Below the pieces are notes generated by a model. That model saw only the letters and a list, made by a program, of their open reading frames with translations, made no database searches and was not told the DNA's origin. A stretch of 64,000 bases of DNA from positions 562,902 through 626,901 of the forward strand of contig JABLUY010000001.1 in assembly GCA_013306675.1 (NCBI GenBank). Reading direction: 5' to 3'. Below, piece after piece: positions 40,281-49,640 of the stretch. The translations under genes and the position numbers were made by a program. Each line of letters begins with the position of its first letter. The first letter of the stretch is position 1. This stretch comes from Thraustochytrium sp. TN22. Lineage: Eukaryota; Sar; Bigyra; Thraustochytrida; Thraustochytriidae.

Positions 40281-40883
40281 CTATCGCAAGCCGTCCTCAC
40301 CTCGAGGCGGCCCGTCGGAGCCCAGGCTCGGGATGCGCGGGACAGCAGAGGCGTCCAAGGCGCTGGCCCGGTGTAGCACGCCCTCAAGGAAGCTGTCGAT
40401 CTCCTCCGAGTACTCGCCTGGCTCTACGAGGGGCTCCAGCGCGTCCGCACCGAAGCGGTCGAAGAAGTGGCGCACGAGCGGCAAGTGGCCCGACACGCAC
40501 GCCGCGTGCAGGACCGAGTTGCCCTCTGTGTCCTTGGCCAGCTCACCAACGTCATCGCAACACTCCATGAGCAGCTTGACGATGCGCACGTGGCCATTGC
40601 GCGCCGCCACGTGCATGGGCGTCTCGCCCGAGCCCCGTGTGCGCACGGTGGCGTCCGCGCCGTGCTCCAGCAGCAGGCGCGCCGCCGAGTATCGCCCGTT
40701 CGCCGCCGCGAAGTGGAGCGCGCTCCACCCGGACACGGGGCAGGCCTCGTCCACGCCCTGCTGCGCGCGCCGCACCCGCGTGCGCGCGCGAACGTGCTGC
40801 CGCAGCCGCGCCATATCGCCTTGCGAAGCCGCATCCCAGAGGTCCGCTGCGCGCGGCGCCATGCCGGCGCGCTCGCACGCCAC
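40281..40883 (-). CDS. Ankyrin-repeat protein
   Basis: The protein has 200 residues (a second ATG at residue 8, MAPRAADLW, may be the true start). Three ankyrin repeats are clear: SGWSALHFAAANGRYSAARL, GETPMHVAARNGHVRIVKLL and GNSVLHAACVSGHLPLVRHF. A cap before them (DLWDAASQGDMARLRQHV) is a plausible zeroth repeat. Ankyrin repeats bind proteins; no catalytic part is present, and the tail is Glu/Ser-rich. The gene is convergent with the piggyBac-tailed gene, separated by a degenerate GCGAC repeat. The same strand and the same kind of motif recur in the decayed sequence near 12.2 kb, but the two are not close copies. Confidence 0.88.
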   Translation of the reverse strand: MACERAGMAPRAADLWDAASQGDMARLRQHVRARTRVRRAQQGVDEACPVSGWSALHFAAANGRYSAARLLLEHGADATVRTRGSGETPMHVAARNGHVRIVKLLMECCDDVGELAKDTEGNSVLHAACVSGHLPLVRHFFDRFGADALEPLVEPGEYSEEIDSFLEGVLHRASALDASAVPRIPSLGSDGPPRGEDGLR

Positions 40884-43052
40884 GCGGACGTGTCGTCCCG
40901 AGATGGTGGCACCGTGGCAACCCAGAGCCGCCCGCCGCGCGCGCCGGACCCTGACTTGGCTATGACGGCCCTGTGGCCGCGCTCGGCCAGGCCGGGCCCT
41001 GGCACAGCCTGCGTCACGGTCCGTTGCCTTGTGCCACGAAACCGTCGCTCAAGGCACGCCACGCGGCCACAGCTGGACCACGCCACGCGCCCGGGCCGTG
41101 GCGCGCCGCTGATCTGTGGGCTGCCTGTGGCCGTGCGCGCCGCATCGGCGAGGCGCGTCGCGGGGCGCTCCGGCACCGCCTGCGCCGCTGCCCGCCGCGG
41201 GGCCCCGTCGGGCAACGACCCCAGGACGACCCTCTGGGCCACTGGCAGCCTGCCGCTGAGTGGCCGCCGGAACCGGGGTCCAGGCTGACTTTGGCAGAGA
41301 ATGGCAACTTCAAGTTAGGCGGCTGCCAGTGCCAGAGCCTGGCAGCAGTGCAGTGCGGCGTGATCATGATGATGATGAAAACGTTGGCGAGGTCCGATCC
41401 GCGAGGCAAAAAAGGGCAGAGCGTGGACGACATGAGGCGCCAAGGCCAGCCAGGGCAAGAGGCGAGGCACGAGGCGACGGCGGCGGCGGCGGCGGCGACG
41501 ACGACGATGCATCGTGTGCGAGGTGCAACAGCACGCGCGAGGCAGCGCAGGCGATGAGACGCAAACCATGCGACGAGCGAGGCTGAGATGAGGCGACGAG
41601 GTGTGCGCGAGCGGGCTGCAAACTGGGAACGTCGAGCAATAATGTCTGCAAGTTCAGGCGCTGAGGCCGAGTCCCGACAGCAAACGCAGACACTAGCTTC
41701 AATGCAAACATGAGCGAAATCGATCGCAAGGGCAAGCGTGCCAGTGCCAAGACGGGAACACGAACGAGCTCAAGTGCTGGCCTCAAGTAGATGCCTCAAA
41801 CACAAGCTGAGTGCCGGCGAACCTGGACAACGAGGCGGAGGAGGGCGAGCCGCAGGGCCATGCGGCAGGCCGCCTGAAGTAAAAGACCGCTGCGTTGGCC
41901 AAGAAGAGCACGCTCAAGCACAGTAAGTGCTTCTAATTCACAGAAAGAAGGCTGAGCAAAGCTCGACACAGGGCGGCTCGAGAAAAGCCAAAGTATTCAG
42001 GACCTGCGCAGCTTCTGTCCCAGCCGTAGACCTGGCGCCGGCTCCAAACATCCTCTCTCGCTCCCCGTCTGCATTCTTTCGTGCTCTACCCTCCCTGTTG
42101 CTGCGGCCAAGGTTTGAAATGTGTAAAACCGCCGCTGGGCCCTCGCATCGCCATGCTCGAGCCTGGCGCCGTCTTCCGCCGCCGCTGGCACCGGGCGCCG
42201 CGGCGCGACGGCGCGAGCGCGACGCCGCCGCCCGCCTCGCCGCGGCCCGCGGCGAGAGGACCTCCGCCGCGCGAGCTCTGATCGAGCGCAGCCGCGCGCG
42301 GCCCCAAGGACAGCCCGGAGTCAGGCTGCCAGGACAGCTCGGCTGCCTCGTGGGAAAATTCGCCTTACGGCGGCCGCGCTGCCACGCTCCGCGGCGGCGC
42401 GGGCGCGGCGGCGGCGGCGCGGGCAGCGGCGCGGCGCGGCGCGGGCGGCTGCACGGCGCGAGCCGACGCCAGCGACGGCGACGCCGGCCCCGCGGGCGAG
42501 CGGCGTCGAGGCGCGAGGCGCGAGGCGCGGGCGGCCGCGCTCCACGCTGCGTGCGTGCTGCGCTCGCGGACAACGATGCCCGCTGGGGAAGCCGAGTGAC
42601 CGATGAATGCCGCCTCGGCTGGGGCGGGCCAGGCCGCCAGCGCCGGCCAGCGACCGCGAGGCCCGCGCGCGCGCGCCCGCTGCCAGGTCGCGCGGGCGAG
42701 CGGGCCGAGGTGAGCGGCGGCAGCCGGCGCGCCAGCACGAGCCCTGCGCGGCCCTGCGCGGCAGCGACGGCCTCGCCGCCGTCGCGGCGCGGGCCACACC
42801 TGGGGCCTGGCATTCATGTCCCAACTTCGCCAAAAGTTCGCCTTCGGTGGGCGCGGGACGCGTGGCGCGACGCGTGGCGCGAGGCGCGAGGCGCGAGGCG
42901 CGACGGCTGCGGAGCGACGGCTGCGGCGCGACGGCGAGCGGGCGGCAGCGGTGGCGATGGGGACGGTGGCGGCGGCGAGATGAGGCCGGGCGGCAGCGGC
43001 GAGCCTGATGGGCGGCGGCGGAGCGCTGACGCGGCGGGGGCAGCGAAAGAGT

Positions 43053-43240
43053 GAGTGCAAACCTTTGCGCGAGGGAGCATGCCTTTCCCAAAGTTTCGCA
43101 TGGCGCTGCGCTGTGGAGGCGACCGGCGGGGGCTGGCAGCATCCTCATGAGCCAGGCGGCCGGCGGCGGCGCGCTGCTGACGCGGCGCGACAGGGGCGGC
43201 GAAAGGGCGCAAACCTCGGCGCGAGGGAGCAAACCTTTGG
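43053..43240. repeat. Duplicated block GCAAACCT...GCGAGGGAGC
   Basis: TGCAAACCTTTGCGCGAGGG near 43058 is repeated as CGCAAACCTCGGCGCGAGGG near 43209, each followed by AGC and then by a CCTTT-rich stretch (GCCTTTCCCAAAGTTTCGC and ACCTTTGGCAAAGCTTTGC). The period is about 150 bp. Confidence 0.7.
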
Positions 43241-43265
43241 CAAAGCTTTGCTTTGCCAAAGGTTT
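43231..43265. repeat. Perfect inverted repeat (15-bp arms, 5-nt loop)
   Basis: AAACCTTTGGCAAAG at 43231-43245 and CTTTGCCAAAGGTTT at 43251-43265 are exact reverse complements around CTTTG. It could form a cruciform or RNA hairpin. It is followed by GC-rich sequence with no U-tract, so it is not a bacterial-type terminator. Confidence 0.9.
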
Positions 43266-43892
43266 CGCCCGGCGCCGGCGCGCGGCTCGCGACTGAAAAG
43301 CAGAGCTGGGGGGAGCTAGCAGCATCCCACAGCCCAGGGCAGCGTGCTATTCCCGAGTCGGCAAGCTAGGCCGGCGGCTTCGGTGGCCCCAGAAGAGTCG
43401 ACGAGACGATGAGATGCTCAGCTGCCCCCCGGAGACGAGCGTCTTTCGACCGCGACGAAACATAGGCGCAAGCAGTGCGCCTCCTTCGAAGATGTGAGCA
43501 GCGCCCCCGAGCGCCAGCAAACCTCAACCTCGCGACGGCAGAACCGAAACGAGAGCAAGGCCGTGACGGACGCGAGTTAGCAGCGCAACGTAGCAGCAGC
43601 AAGCACGCAAGCAGACACGCACGCACGCACGCACGCACGCTCGTCCGCACGCACGAGCGGGCGAGAGCGACGGCAGTGAGCGCGAACACGGCGGCGACTT
43701 TGGCGAGCGGGCGTGCAACCGACAAGCCCGCGCTTCGTGCTGGCGCTGGCGCCTTGCACGCTCTCGGGGCGCCGCGAGCGCCCCATTCTGCAGGCAAGGC
43801 CCGCGCGTGCAACTGACGCGCCTGTGCTGGACCTCGGACCAGGGTTCTGCCCGCGGGCAGAGCGCCTCGCGGCGCTAGCGGCGTTTGCGACA

Positions 43893-46800
43893 ATGCCTGA
43901 CACCCTCGTCCTGCTTTTCCTCTTCCTGTTCTACTGCACCACCTACGATCTGCTGAGCCTGAGTTGGCCTGCCGGCGACGCCGGTCGCGAAGTGGCCCCC
44001 AACGCGCCCGAGTCCGAGGAGCAGAAGCGCGCCAAGCTTCGCCTGCGCCTGCGCCAGATCATTAGAAACCATCAGGAGAAGCGCCTTCCCGCTCAAGTGC
44101 GGCGCTCCTTGTTCGTCTGGCGACGACTGCCCGCTGTGGAGCGGCGCTCGTTGCACGCACGCCGCCGCCGGCTTCTCACACACGTCCCGCCATACCACCT
44201 CCAGCCCGCAAACCAGCTCGGCCAGCTCGACGATCTCGATCGGCCGGACGACGAGCCCGACCTGCCCGCCCGCCAGCCCAGCCAGCACGAGCCCGCGCAG
44301 GACTCTGCTCGCCAGTCTGACCAGCTCCTCCAAAGGCCCGACCAGCCCGACGACCAACCTGACCAGCGCGACCAGCACGACGATGCCAGCCCCGAGGAGC
44401 CACTTCAGCCCGAGCAGCCAGCCGAGGTCATGCACGTCCGAGAGTTCCGCCACCACTACCACTTCGTGTTCGACCTCGACCTCAAGCGCAGCCCTGGCGA
44501 TCTGACTCAGCCCGTCATCAACCTTTGCCCGGTCGTGAACATCACCAACTACTTCGAGCAGGACTCTACCGGCGAAATCTCCATCTCCTCCAAGTCACAC
44601 GTTCACTCGCAGCCGACCTTCAGTACCACCAACCCGCACGTGCGCATCAGCCCGCAGCCTCAACTGCAGCACGTGCCTTCCACGAGCAGCATGGAGGCGA
44701 CCGAGCCCAGTAGCACCGAGAGCAACAGCGGCGACGAACACCTGAAGAATGAGCTGGATACGTCTGCGAGCGTGCCTGCAACGGAGAACCCGGACGACCT
44801 GGACAACGAGACAGAGGACGAGACCAACGCGCTCGCGTACAGCCCCGACAACGCGAAGGAGACCCCGAAGCACGAGCTGGATGCGTCTGCGAGCGTGCCT
44901 GCAACGAAGAACCCGGAGAACCTGAACAACAAGCCGACGGGCGAGCTCAGCGCGCTCAGTGCCAACGTTAGTGAGGAGACCGAGAAGCCGAACGACAACA
45001 CTGTGAACTCGACCGAGGACCTGAGCGACAACACTATGAACTCGACCGAGGACCTGAACAACAACACTACGAACCTGACTGAGGACCTGAACAACAACAC
45101 TACGAACCTGACTGAGGACCTGAGCGACAACGCTGCGAACCTGACTGAGGACCTGAACGACAACCCTGAGAACTCGACCGAGGACCTGAATGACAGCGCT
45201 GCCAACCTGACTGAGGACCTGAACGACAACATTGAGAACTCGACCGAGGACCTGAATGACAGCGCTGCCAGCCTGACTGAGGACCTGAACGACAACATTG
45301 AGAACCTGACCGCCTTCGAGAGTGACGCCGCGACTGGGCAGCCGCAGCAGCGGCAGCAGCTCTCGCAGCAGCAGCCGCCGCAGCAGCAGCCCAGCCGATT
45401 CGACGTCTGCGATTTTCAGCGTGGGCTTCTCAACGACATGTTTTCCGAGGAGGTCGTCAACTCGATGCTGTCGAGCACCGCCGCCGCGACTGGTACTTCT
45501 TCCTGCACGCCTGGGACTACGCATTCGACGACGCCGTTCCATCAGCGCACGGCTCAGATGGACACACCGGCCAGCACTCACTCGGACATGAACACGACAT
45601 CGGACGAGGCGGAGGCGAACGACCAGGAGCAGCAGCAGTTTGGAGCGACCCTGTCCTGCTATGACCACTTCGGCGACACGGATATTGTTGCCTCGCCTGC
45701 AGTGAAGCCTAGCAGCAACACGCCCGCACTCAAGACCATCGAGGAGATTTCCTTCAACGGCGAGGTGTATCGTCTGGAAGCCGAAGAGGAGGTGGAGGAG
45801 GAGATCCTCGACGACATTGACCCGAAGCAGGACGCCAAGGACGGCCCGGACCAGAATGACGACGAGGAAGCTGCCCATGCAGAGGACGCGCACCTGGGGA
45901 CGCTGGACACCTCTCCCGACTCTTCGCTTCCCGCTACTCCCGGCTGCGACCGCACCTCGGCCAGCATTCGCAACTTCAACACGGCCGGGCCCGCTCCACC
46001 TGCCGCTTCAACCCCGACGACTCCGGTTACCCCGGGCAAGGAGTATTCGGACGACCTGATGGCGGAGGATGTGGAGGACTTTGGCGTTCCTGACACGATG
46101 AGCATCGGCGACTTCGACTGCTGGGAGGACCACCCGACAACGCTGCGACAGCCGTCGCCGGCACCTGATGCGAATCCCGCTCGCCCTTCTCGCACTCCTG
46201 CTCCGCTGACTCCGCTGACTCCTCTGAGCTTTGGTTCGCCTACCCCGGGCCGCGCGCCTACTCGCACCGACGGCGACAACAACGACAACAAGAACAGCAG
46301 CAACCCTGGTACTCCTGCTCCGCTGACTCCTCGGAGCTTTGGCTCGCCTTCCCCGGACCGCGCGTCTACCCGTCCCGCCTATTCGCAGCAGTCGCTTGGC
46401 CGACTCACCTTCGACGTGCTGAATGAGCGCGAGGAGCAGCCCTCGCCGGCACCTGATGCGAATCCCGCTCGCCCTTCTCGCCACAGCACCCCCGACTTGG
46501 AGAACTTCATTGCCCGGATGGAGGGTCTCCATCTCAGCCTCCCGGCTGCCCGCAACAACGACAACAACAACAACAACAACAACAACAACGACGACGACGA
46601 CGACAACGACAACGACAACGACGGCAACAATGACAACAACAACAGCAGCAACCCTGGCACTCCTGCTCCGCTGGCTCCGCTGACTCCGCTGAGCTTTGGC
46701 TCGCCTACCCCGGACCGCGCGCCTCCCCGAACCGCCGAGGAGCAGACGAACGAGAACACCGCCGTGGCCGCGCCCAGCGACGACGACCTTCCGCCCCTCG

Positions 46801-47726
46801 TGGACTCGCCCATGGTCTCTGGAACTCCCGCTTCACATACTTCGTCCGCTTCAGTCGGTGGCCCGACTGGGTCTTTTAGCAGCTCCAGCTCGCCCGTGCA
46901 GCTCGGCACGCCTGCCTCGACGGATGACAACGATGGCAACCGAGCCACGACCCACCCGACGCCTCGCTCTCGCGCATCTTCCGGCGACGTGCCAATGACA
47001 CCAATCAGCTTCGGCTCCCTGTCGCCCTTCGGAACGCCTGTCGCCTCCGCCGCGCCTGCTGCGGAGATGGACGAGGAGGAGACCAACGCTAGCATCCTGC
47101 GCAGGGTCAGGGAGGCCGTCCTTGAGCGCCGCCGGACCCAGAACGACCCTATCCGTCCGGGAACGCCCGAACTGCAGCTCTTCTCGGACGACGACGAGGA
47201 CATGGACGATGTGGAGCGCTCGTCTCAGCCCAAGACAAGCACCGACCAGGACTACGAGATGCCCGACGTGGACCCTACGGACTTCGACTCGCCCGACCCC
47301 GGACTGGGCGCGGACGGCGCGGCCTTTCTCGAGTACTTCGACCTTGGCAACATTGGCAACGAGGTTTCCGATGACGCGAGTCCCGTTCCCGCCCCGAGGC
47401 CGCCCACGCCCGAGCGCCCAGCTGCCACAGCCGACGAAGTGCAACCCTCGTCTTCTGCCAACCTGAACGCCACCGCCTCTGACGAGAACTCCTCGCCAAA
47501 CGCCGACGTAACTGCCGCTCCCGCCATTGCCGCCGACAACACCCCTGTCCCGCGTCCGAACCGCGTGCCCAGCTATGCGCGGTCCACGGAGCGGAGCCGG
47601 GTCCGGCGCCGGCAGCGTCTGCTTCTAGAGGACACCTCCAAGGATCGCGTCCCGCTCTACAAGGGCGCGCAAAAGATGCGGCGCAAGGAGCGCGTCAAGG
47701 AGAAGCGCCTTTGGAAGCTTCTGTGA
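43893..47726 (+). CDS. Giant repeat-rich, low-complexity protein with N-terminal hydrophobic segment
   Basis: The protein has 1,277 residues from MPDTLVLLFLFLFYCTTYDL, where the hydrophobic start suggests a signal anchor or signal peptide; the frame upstream is less protein-like. A basic region follows (RLRLRQIIRNHQEKRL; HARRRRLLTH). The centre is low-complexity: two longer repeats (ELDTSASVPATENPDDL / ELDASASVPATKNPENL), then ten 11-residue units of the NSTEDLNDN type, then Gln runs, an acidic region, two copies of SPAPDANPARPSR, repeated APLTPLSFGSPTP units, an Asn/Asp run and Ser/Pro-rich sequence. The last ~60 residues are strongly basic and helical (RSRVRRRQRLL, MRRKERVKEKRLWKLL). I do not recognise a family. 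Many sequons would be glycosylated if it enters the ER; the basic C-terminus argues instead for a cytoplasmic or nucleic-acid-binding end. Confidence 0.7.
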   Translation: MPDTLVLLFLFLFYCTTYDLLSLSWPAGDAGREVAPNAPESEEQKRAKLRLRLRQIIRNHQEKRLPAQVRRSLFVWRRLPAVERRSLHARRRRLLTHVPPYHLQPANQLGQLDDLDRPDDEPDLPARQPSQHEPAQDSARQSDQLLQRPDQPDDQPDQRDQHDDASPEEPLQPEQPAEVMHVREFRHHYHFVFDLDLKRSPGDLTQPVINLCPVVNITNYFEQDSTGEISISSKSHVHSQPTFSTTNPHVRISPQPQLQHVPSTSSMEATEPSSTESNSGDEHLKNELDTSASVPATENPDDLDNETEDETNALAYSPDNAKETPKHELDASASVPATKNPENLNNKPTGELSALSANVSEETEKPNDNTVNSTEDLSDNTMNSTEDLNNNTTNLTEDLNNNTTNLTEDLSDNAANLTEDLNDNPENSTEDLNDSAANLTEDLNDNIENSTEDLNDSAASLTEDLNDNIENLTAFESDAATGQPQQRQQLSQQQPPQQQPSRFDVCDFQRGLLNDMFSEEVVNSMLSSTAAATGTSSCTPGTTHSTTPFHQRTAQMDTPASTHSDMNTTSDEAEANDQEQQQFGATLSCYDHFGDTDIVASPAVKPSSNTPALKTIEEISFNGEVYRLEAEEEVEEEILDDIDPKQDAKDGPDQNDDEEAAHAEDAHLGTLDTSPDSSLPATPGCDRTSASIRNFNTAGPAPPAASTPTTPVTPGKEYSDDLMAEDVEDFGVPDTMSIGDFDCWEDHPTTLRQPSPAPDANPARPSRTPAPLTPLTPLSFGSPTPGRAPTRTDGDNNDNKNSSNPGTPAPLTPRSFGSPSPDRASTRPAYSQQSLGRLTFDVLNEREEQPSPAPDANPARPSRHSTPDLENFIARMEGLHLSLPAARNNDNNNNNNNNNDDDDDNDNDNDGNNDNNNSSNPGTPAPLAPLTPLSFGSPTPDRAPPRTAEEQTNENTAVAAPSDDDLPPLVDSPMVSGTPASHTSSASVGGPTGSFSSSSSPVQLGTPASTDDNDGNRATTHPTPRSRASSGDVPMTPISFGSLSPFGTPVASAAPAAEMDEEETNASILRRVREAVLERRRTQNDPIRPGTPELQLFSDDDEDMDDVERSSQPKTSTDQDYEMPDVDPTDFDSPDPGLGADGAAFLEYFDLGNIGNEVSDDASPVPAPRPPTPERPAATADEVQPSSSANLNATASDENSSPNADVTAAPAIAADNTPVPRPNRVPSYARSTERSRVRRRQRLLLEDTSKDRVPLYKGAQKMRRKERVKEKRLWKLL
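44992..45316 (+). repeat. 33-bp coding repeat, about ten copies
   Basis: Each unit encodes the 11-residue pattern N-x-x-N-S/L-T-E-D-L-N/S-D/N, so nearly every copy contains an N-glycosylation sequon (NST or NLT). Copies differ by a few bases, alternating NSTEDL and NLTEDL types, which suggests higher-order (66-bp) duplication. Confidence 0.9.
46145..46730 (+). repeat. Nested coding duplications
   Basis: A block encoding SPAPDANPARPSR occurs at about 46154-46192 and 46442-46480, nearly identical in DNA. A block encoding APLTPLSFGSPTP occurs near 46200, 46318 and 46668. The spacing (about 290 and 120-350 bp) indicates recent unequal duplication inside the gene. Confidence 0.85.
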
Positions 47727-47921
47727 GGAAGGCAAGCTCCCCCTTCCGACTCTGTACCAGTAGAAAAAAAATGTTCAAAGCGCCTCAGCTTGGAGCGAGC
47801 AAATGTAATCAAGTCAATCAATCAATCTATGTCTAAGGATCCTCAACGCCTCAGCTTGGAGCAAGCGAAAGCAATCTCAGTCAATCATATTCCGTCTGTT
47901 ACATAGACTACTGCGGCGCCG

Positions 47922-49640
47922 TCAAAGCAAGGGGCCCGAGCCATTCCAACTAATGGTGGCGCCGGGCCAGCGCGTGCGGATGCAGTCGTCAATGGGCGAT
48001 ACGAGGCGCGTGGTGTCTGTGCTGTGCGGCACCGGGTGGTCCGGGTTCGGGTCGACGGTGAGACGGTACTCTTCGTCCTGGTTGCCTAGTTGGTCGTAAT
48101 AGTACAGATCGAAGGGGTTCGAGGTGATGGCGGTGTCGGGCGCGGTGGCGAAGAGCACGGAGTAGTGCGACTCTGCGCAAATGACCCAAATGGGCAGGCG
48201 AGGGCACTTGAGGCGCAGGCCGACCTGCATATAGCCGTAGTGCTCGAAGAGCGTGAGGAAGCCGACCTCGCAGACGCGGTCGACGCCGCGTAGCACGACG
48301 GCCTCCTTCTCGTCACCGATGCCCTGGGTGCCGTCGAAGACGTTGGAGCTGGCGCGGCCAAAGAGCATGAGGTTGACAAGCTCCTGGCCCGCATAGCTGT
48401 GCTTGCCAATGAGCGGAGTCTCGCCGCGCAGCGCCGCATCCATGTCGGCGCGCACGTCGGCGCGTGTGAGTAGCAGCGAGAAGAGCAGCATGCACACGCC
48501 GGGGCCCTGGCGCACCATGAAGGCGTCGAGGCTAGAAGCGATGATGTTGCGCGTCTGGTCGCGTGAGCGCGCCGCATAGACGCGCAGACCGGCCGCGAAG
48601 CCGGCCCGTGCCGAGGCCGCCTTGGCCGGCGGCGGCACGCCGACGGAGGCCTGCACGCAGACCTGCGCGACGCGGTTGCCGGCCTGCCAGATGGTGGTTG
48701 TGAGCGCCTCCGTGAGCGCGGCGCGGCACTCCGCCGTGGTGGGCTGCGCCCAGTTCTTGGCGGGCCGCATGTGCACGCCGTGCACGAGCTCCGCCATGAT
48801 GAAGGCCTGCACGACGGCCAGAGCGCCGCAAGGCCCGCCCTTGTGCTGCACGAGACCGTAGCGGACCGGGTGGGCGGTGCTAAAGACGAAGCCCTGCTCG
48901 CGCCAGCCAGCGTCGAGACCCGCGCGCGCCTTTTGCGGGCCAAGAAGGAGCTCCATCATGGCCGTGACCTCGGCGGCCGCCAGTGGCCGCCAGGCGCCCA
49001 GGTCCTCGGGCTTGCGCGCCGAAAGGGACAGCTCGTCCAGCTTCTCCTCCACGAAGTCGATGGTACGCCCGGACCTCTGGCGTTCGTGGCGCGCCGGTCG
49101 CTCGGGCGGCGTCTCTGGCCGCTCCTCGAGGACTTGCGCCAGCTGCTGCTGCTGCTGATGCCGCTGCTGTTGTTGTGCATCAGACGAACGTTGGCGTGAT
49201 GGTGGGCGGGGTGGCCTCTGAACCTGCTGTGATGGCTGCTGCCGCTGCGCGTTCTTGCGAAGATGCTCCTCCTGGAGCGACGCGAGCCGATTCACCATGT
49301 GCGCCTCGTGCTCAACCAGGTCATCCACGTGGCCGTCTTCCGGGTCGCTCGAGAGGACGGAGGCAGTGCCGAGCGAGCTGACGGACCGCATCGAGCTGCA
49401 GAAGGATTCACTGTCTTGATCGCGGCGGAGGCGCGGTGGCTGCTGCGTCTGCTGCTGCTTGCGCTGCTGCTTGCCGAGCTTCACCTCCTTGTACTTGTAG
49501 TAGCACTCGCGCTTGCCCTTGCCCAAGTCCAGCGCGATGCGCTTCCAGCGCTCGTTCCTGTCCTCGTACGCCTGCCGAGGGTATTTTTGCGCGGCTGCAC
49601 GCAGCGCGCGAACCTCGTCATCCGTCCAGGTGCTCGCCAT
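47922..49640 (-). CDS. SANT/Myb-MINDY-3/4-type deubiquitinase
   Basis: The protein has 572 residues, starting MASTWTDDEVRALRAAAQKY. Residues ~4-60 form a SANT/Myb domain with the spaced Trp residues (W5 and the W of NERWKRIALDL) and YYKYKEV. A Gln-rich and charged linker leads to the MINDY (DUF4205/FAM188) catalytic domain from ~250. HKGGPCGALAVVQAFIMAEL carries the catalytic Cys (about residue 272) in the GGPCG.LA..QA signature, and ICAESHYSVLFA (about 488-499) the catalytic His. MINDY-3/4 enzymes trim Lys48-linked polyubiquitin. The SANT domain is not usual for the family and would direct the enzyme to chromatin or histone tails (inference). It runs convergently toward the repeat-rich gene 195 bp away. 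Confidence 0.9.
   Translation of the reverse strand: MASTWTDDEVRALRAAAQKYPRQAYEDRNERWKRIALDLGKGKRECYYKYKEVKLGKQQRKQQQTQQPPRLRRDQDSESFCSSMRSVSSLGTASVLSSDPEDGHVDDLVEHEAHMVNRLASLQEEHLRKNAQRQQPSQQVQRPPRPPSRQRSSDAQQQQRHQQQQQLAQVLEERPETPPERPARHERQRSGRTIDFVEEKLDELSLSARKPEDLGAWRPLAAAEVTAMMELLLGPQKARAGLDAGWREQGFVFSTAHPVRYGLVQHKGGPCGALAVVQAFIMAELVHGVHMRPAKNWAQPTTAECRAALTEALTTTIWQAGNRVAQVCVQASVGVPPPAKAASARAGFAAGLRVYAARSRDQTRNIIASSLDAFMVRQGPGVCMLLFSLLLTRADVRADMDAALRGETPLIGKHSYAGQELVNLMLFGRASSNVFDGTQGIGDEKEAVVLRGVDRVCEVGFLTLFEHYGYMQVGLRLKCPRLPIWVICAESHYSVLFATAPDTAITSNPFDLYYYDQLGNQDEEYRLTVDPNPDHPVPHSTDTTRLVSPIDDCIRTRWPGATISWNGSGPLL

Larger units (their letters stand above)
40884..43892. other. Gene-poor region
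   Basis: About 3 kb without a supported gene. The stretch 42.85-42.95 kb is a CGCGAGG/CGACGG repeat. Around 43.03-43.27 kb a GCAAACCT..GCGAGGGAGC block is present twice, the second copy ending in a perfect hairpin. CACG repeats lie at 43617-43640. Long frames are Ala/Arg-rich shadows. Confidence 0.5.

Noticed and set aside
40281-40883. Ankyrin gene as parent of the decayed 12-kb duplication
   Set aside because: Only the ankyrin motif type is shared; the DNA blocks do not match.
41927-43054. 375-codon plus-strand frame in the gene-poor stretch
   Set aside because: Arg/Ala/Gly/Pro composition, equally long frames on the other strand, no domains.
44595-45893. 432-codon minus-strand frame with VVVQVLSQV repeats
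   Set aside because: Antisense shadow of the 33-bp coding repeat in the giant gene; the repeat explains the long frame.
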